Shown here: positions 61,426 through 64,000 of the stretch, one piece after another
Layout of the letters: the number at the start of each line of letters is the position of its first letter
Numbering within the stretch: the first letter of the stretch is position 1
Assembly (NCBI GenBank): GCA_035943635.1
Contig: DASZBX010000149.1
Location: 47,143-111,142, forward strand
DNA length: 64,000 bases
Source: DASZBX01 sp035943635
GTDB lineage: Bacteria > Actinomycetota > Actinomycetes > Streptomycetales > Catenulisporaceae
Direction of reading: 5' to 3'
Position numbers and translations under genes: made by a program
The notes under the pieces: generated by a model
Databases searched by the model: none
The model's input: the letters and a program-made list of their open reading frames with translations, nothing else
What the model was told of the DNA's origin: nothing

Positions 61426-62190
61426 CTAGCGCATGCGGTTACCGGAGAACGCGCTGCCCGCCTCGCGCCGGAACCGCTCGCCGGTGACCGCGACCAGGTA
61501 GGGGTAGGCGAGGGTGCCCGGCGGCGGGGGCGGGGAGACGTAGCGGCTGGTCTGCTGGGCCAGTTCGTTGGCCAGGCTCGCGGCCGCCTGCCGGTCCATG
61601 CTGTAGATCCGGCTGATCATCTGCCGGCTGGCCACGATCAGCCCGGCCGGCACCTTCTGCACGCTCGCGCCGTAGGCCCACTGGGCAAGGATCTGGTTCG
61701 GCGGCAGCGGCACGCTGCCCCGGCCGACCACCATCCGCTCCCGGATGACCATGGTCCCGGCCAGCAGGTCCCCGATCCGCCGGCCCTGCGCGGAACCGAC
61801 CGAGACCAGCGCTCCGGCCAGGCCGAAGGAGAACACGCCGACGTCGGCGAAGATCCCGGCCAGGGCCCGGACCAGCGCGTGCCGGAACCGCTCCGGGCCG
61901 CCGTCGACCCGGACCACCCGCAGCCCGGCCGCCGCCTTGCCGAGCGAGCGCCCGGTGGACAGGGTCTCGCACAACACCGGGTAGCCGATCACGGTCACCA
62001 CGATGCTCAGGATCGACAGGGCGCTGAGCGAGTCGTCGTTGGCTGAGGAGTCCAGGTTCAGCAGCACGTTCAGGAAGACGAAGATCAGCAGCTGGACCAG
62101 GGCGTCGAGCAGGAAGGCGGCGAACCGGCTGGCGAGCCGGGCCGGCCGCAGCTCCAGCTCCACGCCTTCGGCGATCACCATCTCGGACAT
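61426..62190 (-). CDS. RDD-family membrane protein
   Basis: 254 residues. RLASRFAAFLLDALVQLLIF is the RDD signature (Arg-..-Asp-Asp type: R near 20, D about 29), with three to four helices (about 24-45, 58-75, 110-130) and GRSLGKAAAGLRVVRVDG, RRIGDLLAGTMVIRER. The C-terminal 100 residues are soluble. RDD proteins are of unclear function. The pair RDD/SpoIIM, divergent here across 152 nt, is conserved in actinobacteria. Confidence 0.9.
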   Translation of the reverse strand: MSEMVIAEGVELELRPARLASRFAAFLLDALVQLLIFVFLNVLLNLDSSANDDSLSALSILSIVVTVIGYPVLCETLSTGRSLGKAAAGLRVVRVDGGPERFRHALVRALAGIFADVGVFSFGLAGALVSVGSAQGRRIGDLLAGTMVIRERMVVGRGSVPLPPNQILAQWAYGASVQKVPAGLIVASRQMISRIYSMDRQAAASLANELAQQTSRYVSPPPPPGTLAYPYLVAVTGERFRREAGSAFSGNRMR

Positions 62191-62342
62191 TCGCGCCCAC
62201 CCCCGACTGCACCCGCCGAACCCGACTGAGATCTCGGCCACTACCGTAGAGCAAGGGGCTGGCAGCCGACCAGAGGGACCGGGTACGGTAGCTCCAGATC
62301 GGGTGGGCCGGGCGGGCGTGGCGAGGGGCGGGGTGGACACCT

Positions 62343-63347
62343 TTGGACATCGATGCGTTCGTGATCCGGCACGCCGCGCGCTGGAACCGGCTGGACCGGC
62401 TGGCCCGCCAGCGCAAACTCAGCGTCGCCGAGGTGGACGAACTGCTCGAGCTGCACCAGGCCACCGCGACCGACCTGTCCCTGGTCCGCACCGCGCTGCC
62501 GGACACGGAACTGATCGGCCGGTTGTCCGCGACGCTCGCCCTGTCCCGTTCCGCGCTGACCGCTCCCCGGGTTTTCCAGTGGAGCGCCATCACCCGCTAC
62601 TTCACCACCAAGCTGCCGGCCGCGCTGTATCGGGCCCGGCGCTGGTGGATCAGCGTCGCGGCGGCGTCGCTGCTGGTCTCGCTGGCTCTGGGCTGGTGGT
62701 TGGTCAATCATCCGGAGGTCCGGGACGCGCTGCTCCCGTCCGCTGATGTGCAGCAGCTGACTCAACCCGGCGGCCAGTTCGAGACGTACTACAGCTCGGC
62801 CCCGGCCCAGGACTTCGCCTTCCACGTGTGGACGAACAACTTCTGGTTGGCGTTGGGCACGCTGTTCTCCGGGCTGATCCTCGGATTCCCGGTCATCTAC
62901 ATGCTGTGGATCAACTCCCTGAATCTCGCGATCGATGCCGCGTACATGATCGCGGCCGGTCGGACGGACGTGTTCTTCACGCTGATCCTGCCGCACGGGA
63001 TGTTGGAGCTGACCTCGTTGTTCATCTCCGCGGGGGTGGGGTTGAAGGTGGGCTGGTCGGTGATCGATCCAGGTTCCCGCAGCCGGACCGCGGCGTTGGA
63101 GGAGGAGGGCCGGATCGCCGGCGTGATCGGCATCGGCCTGGTCTGCACGCTGTTGTGCTCGGGCCTGATCGAGGGCTTCGTCACCCCGTCCGGCCTGCCG
63201 CCGGCCGCCCGGCTCGGCATCGGCGCACTGGTCGAAGCGCTCTTCCTGGTCTACATCTTCGTGGTCGGCCGCAACGCCCATCTGCGCGGGGAGACCGGTG
63301 ACCTGGAGCGGTCCGACCAGGTGGACGCACTGCCGGCCGTCGGCTGA
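62343..63347 (+). CDS. Stage II sporulation protein M-like membrane protein
   Basis: 334 residues. A soluble N-terminal helical part (DAFVIRHAARWNRLDRLARQ, SVAEVDELLELHQATATDLSLVRT) precedes five to six helices; NNFWLALGTLFSGLILGFPVIYML and FTLILPHGMLELTSLFISAGVGLKVG are the SpoIIM/DUF95 marks. In Bacillus, SpoIIM works in engulfment with peptidoglycan hydrolases; actinobacterial members are of unknown function. The start is TTG 62343, since GTG 62333 is out of frame; GGGGCGGGG lies upstream. Confidence 0.9.
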   Translation: MDIDAFVIRHAARWNRLDRLARQRKLSVAEVDELLELHQATATDLSLVRTALPDTELIGRLSATLALSRSALTAPRVFQWSAITRYFTTKLPAALYRARRWWISVAAASLLVSLALGWWLVNHPEVRDALLPSADVQQLTQPGGQFETYYSSAPAQDFAFHVWTNNFWLALGTLFSGLILGFPVIYMLWINSLNLAIDAAYMIAAGRTDVFFTLILPHGMLELTSLFISAGVGLKVGWSVIDPGSRSRTAALEEEGRIAGVIGIGLVCTLLCSGLIEGFVTPSGLPPAARLGIGALVEALFLVYIFVVGRNAHLRGETGDLERSDQVDALPAVG

Positions 63348-63479
63348 AGCAGCTTTCGAACTCGATTCGCTTTTCCCTACCCACCTGGTGCATACTCATG
63401 CAACAGACGCAGGGCGGGAAACCGCGGTCGTCGATCCTCTCTCGAGAAGACAGCCGGTGAAATCGGCCAAGCGAACAGC
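63348..63479. other. Start of the rRNA control region
   Basis: No gene supported. From here to the 16S gene GC drops, as is usual for rrn promoter regions. Confidence 0.5.
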
Positions 63480-63508
63480 TTGACCGGATGCGAACGGATG
63501 GCTAAGCT
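63480..63508 (+). promoter_or_regulatory. rRNA operon promoter (first)
   Basis: -35 TTGACC (63480-63485), exactly 17 nt, -10 TAAGCT (63503-63508). The best match to a vegetative sigma-70-type promoter in the window. Confidence 0.8.
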
Positions 63509-63536
63509 GGAGAGGTTGCTGCAAAACGCAGGGCGG

Positions 63537-63566
63537 TTCACGAGGCCAAAGTTATCAGCTTAGACT
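63537..63566 (+). promoter_or_regulatory. rRNA operon promoter candidate (second)
   Basis: -35 TTCACG (63537-63542), 18-nt spacer, -10 TAGACT (63561-63566). Confidence 0.5.
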
Positions 63567-63597
63567 TCGCGAACTGTACGGCGCAAGAGCAGCGGTG

Positions 63598-63625
63598 TTA
63601 AGAAACGAAAACGATGTGATAGAGT
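63598..63625 (+). promoter_or_regulatory. rRNA operon promoter candidate (third)
   Basis: -35 TTAAGA (63598-63603), 16-nt spacer, -10 TAGAGT (63620-63625), the -10 form common in actinobacterial rrn promoters. Confidence 0.6.
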
Positions 63626-63730
63626 CGGCTACGACGAACTAAACGTCGCGAGGTACAGCAGGACGAAGTACAACAGCACAATGACAAGACCCTGGCGGTC
63701 GCTCTGGTAGTTCCCGCCTCGTGTGTTTGT

Positions 63731-63752
63731 TTCTTGAGAACTCAACAGTGTG
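63731..63752 (+). promoter_or_regulatory. Conserved rRNA leader element
   Basis: TTCTTGAGAACTCAACAGTG at 63731-63750. A TTGAGAACTCAA-type element is found in actinobacterial rrn leaders near antitermination and processing signals; TTGAG/CTCAA can itself pair. Confidence 0.7.
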
Positions 63753-63869
63753 TCGAACTTATTGTTTACGATGCCATTTGTTGTAATTCATATGGCTGAT
63801 TATCCAGGCGTTCCTCGTTTGACTCCCGTCGCGAGGGGCTTGGGTTTTATGATTAGCCGGGGAGCTTTC

Positions 63870-63891
63870 CCAAAAATATGGTTCTTTTTGG
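63870..63891 (+). promoter_or_regulatory. Hairpin overlapping the 16S 5' end
   Basis: CCAAAAA (63870-63876) and TTTTTGG (63885-63891) can pair around TATGGTTC; the 3' arm is the first bases of 16S rRNA. Confidence 0.5.
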
Positions 63892-64000
63892 AGAGTTTGA
63901 TCCTGGCTCAGGACGAACGCTGGCGGCGTGCTTAACACATGCAAGTCGAACGGACTGCTTTCGGGTGGTTAGTGGCGAACGGGTGAGTAACACGTGGGTA
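63885..64000 (+). rRNA. 16S ribosomal RNA (5' part only)
   Basis: The universal 5' region GAGTTTGATCCTGGCTCAGG begins at 63893, followed by ACGAACGCTGGCGGCGTGCT, TAACACATGCAAGTCGAACG and the V1 loop; GTGGCGAACGGGTGAGTAAC is also present. About 116 nt lie in the window. The exact 5' end is set by alignment with the E. coli numbering (GAG = 9-11). Confidence 0.97.

Noticed and set aside
63750..63944. Short ORFs on both strands just before and into 16S rRNA
   Set aside because: They run through the rRNA leader and the 16S sequence itself; no coding bias.

Overview
The window comes from a very GC-rich, sporulation-type actinomycete. WhiB, RpfB, a SpoIIM-family protein, a WXG100 protein, FbiA/FbiB (coenzyme F420), a protein O-mannosyltransferase and an XRE/DUF5753 regulator all point that way. 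A Catenulispora/Actinospica-like or Streptomyces-like genome fits best, but the lineage is an inference. GC at third codon positions is very high in most genes; the AT-richer exceptions are the rRNA leader at the right end and a few regulatory gaps. The 5' part of a 16S rRNA closes the window.

Layout. (a) 1-3525: a cell-surface sugar group with a DUF2142 membrane protein cut by the window edge, a WlbB/WbpD-like hexapeptide N-acetyltransferase, a flippase-like membrane protein and a divergent Gfo/Idh/MocA dehydrogenase. (b) 3557-5563: rsmD, an XRE/DUF5753 regulator below a perfect palindrome, and a small zinc-ribbon protein. (c) 5736-10511: a TetR regulator divergent from a thiolase / ketoacyl reductase / MaoC hydratase / acyl-CoA ligase operon. 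(d) 10570-21819: ispE, rsmA, rpfB, tatD, metG and rsmI on the minus strand, then an O-mannosyltransferase and an ABC-F ATPase on the plus strand. (e) 22126-30267: a small LuxR-type regulator overlapping fdhD tail to tail, a cold-shock protein, a heterodimeric ABC exporter and a two-component system. (f) 30514-36403: a GtrA-like protein, purK, purE, a Ser/Thr kinase and an acyl-CoA dehydrogenase. (g) 36404-39749: an accessory stretch with three 15-bp iterons before a small unknown ORF, a STAS anti-anti-sigma factor, a flavin-reductase gene broken by one in-frame TAG, a membrane-anchored unknown and a hot-dog thioesterase. (h) 39797-61354: LCP ligase, TIGR03089, DUF2079, mannose-1-phosphate guanylyltransferase, fbiB-fbiA, whiB, a giant glycosyltransferase with DUF5719, zincin, DUF3499, phosphomannomutase, Trm112-like, SIS, WXG100 and S-adenosylhomocysteine hydrolase. 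(i) 61426-64000: RDD and SpoIIM proteins, the rRNA promoter region and 16S rRNA.

Blocks (f) and (h) keep a gene order known from Mycobacterium (GtrA-purK-purE-fadE25; LCP-TIGR03089; guanylyltransferase-fbiB-fbiA-whiB2; zincin-DUF3499-phosphomannomutase-SIS; sahH) and largely from Streptomyces. The Ser/Thr kinase, block (g), DUF2079, the GT2 with its tyrosine-rich tail and the WXG100 gene therefore look like lineage-specific insertions. One functional theme is GDP-mannose supply and use: phosphomannomutase, guanylyltransferase, a SIS isomerase-like protein, O-mannosyltransferase and possibly the GT2.

A second theme is expression signals. About a dozen starts have a -10-like TANNNT hexamer ending 6-8 nt before the start codon and no convincing Shine-Dalgarno sequence, so many transcripts here are probably leaderless. 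This decided several start calls.
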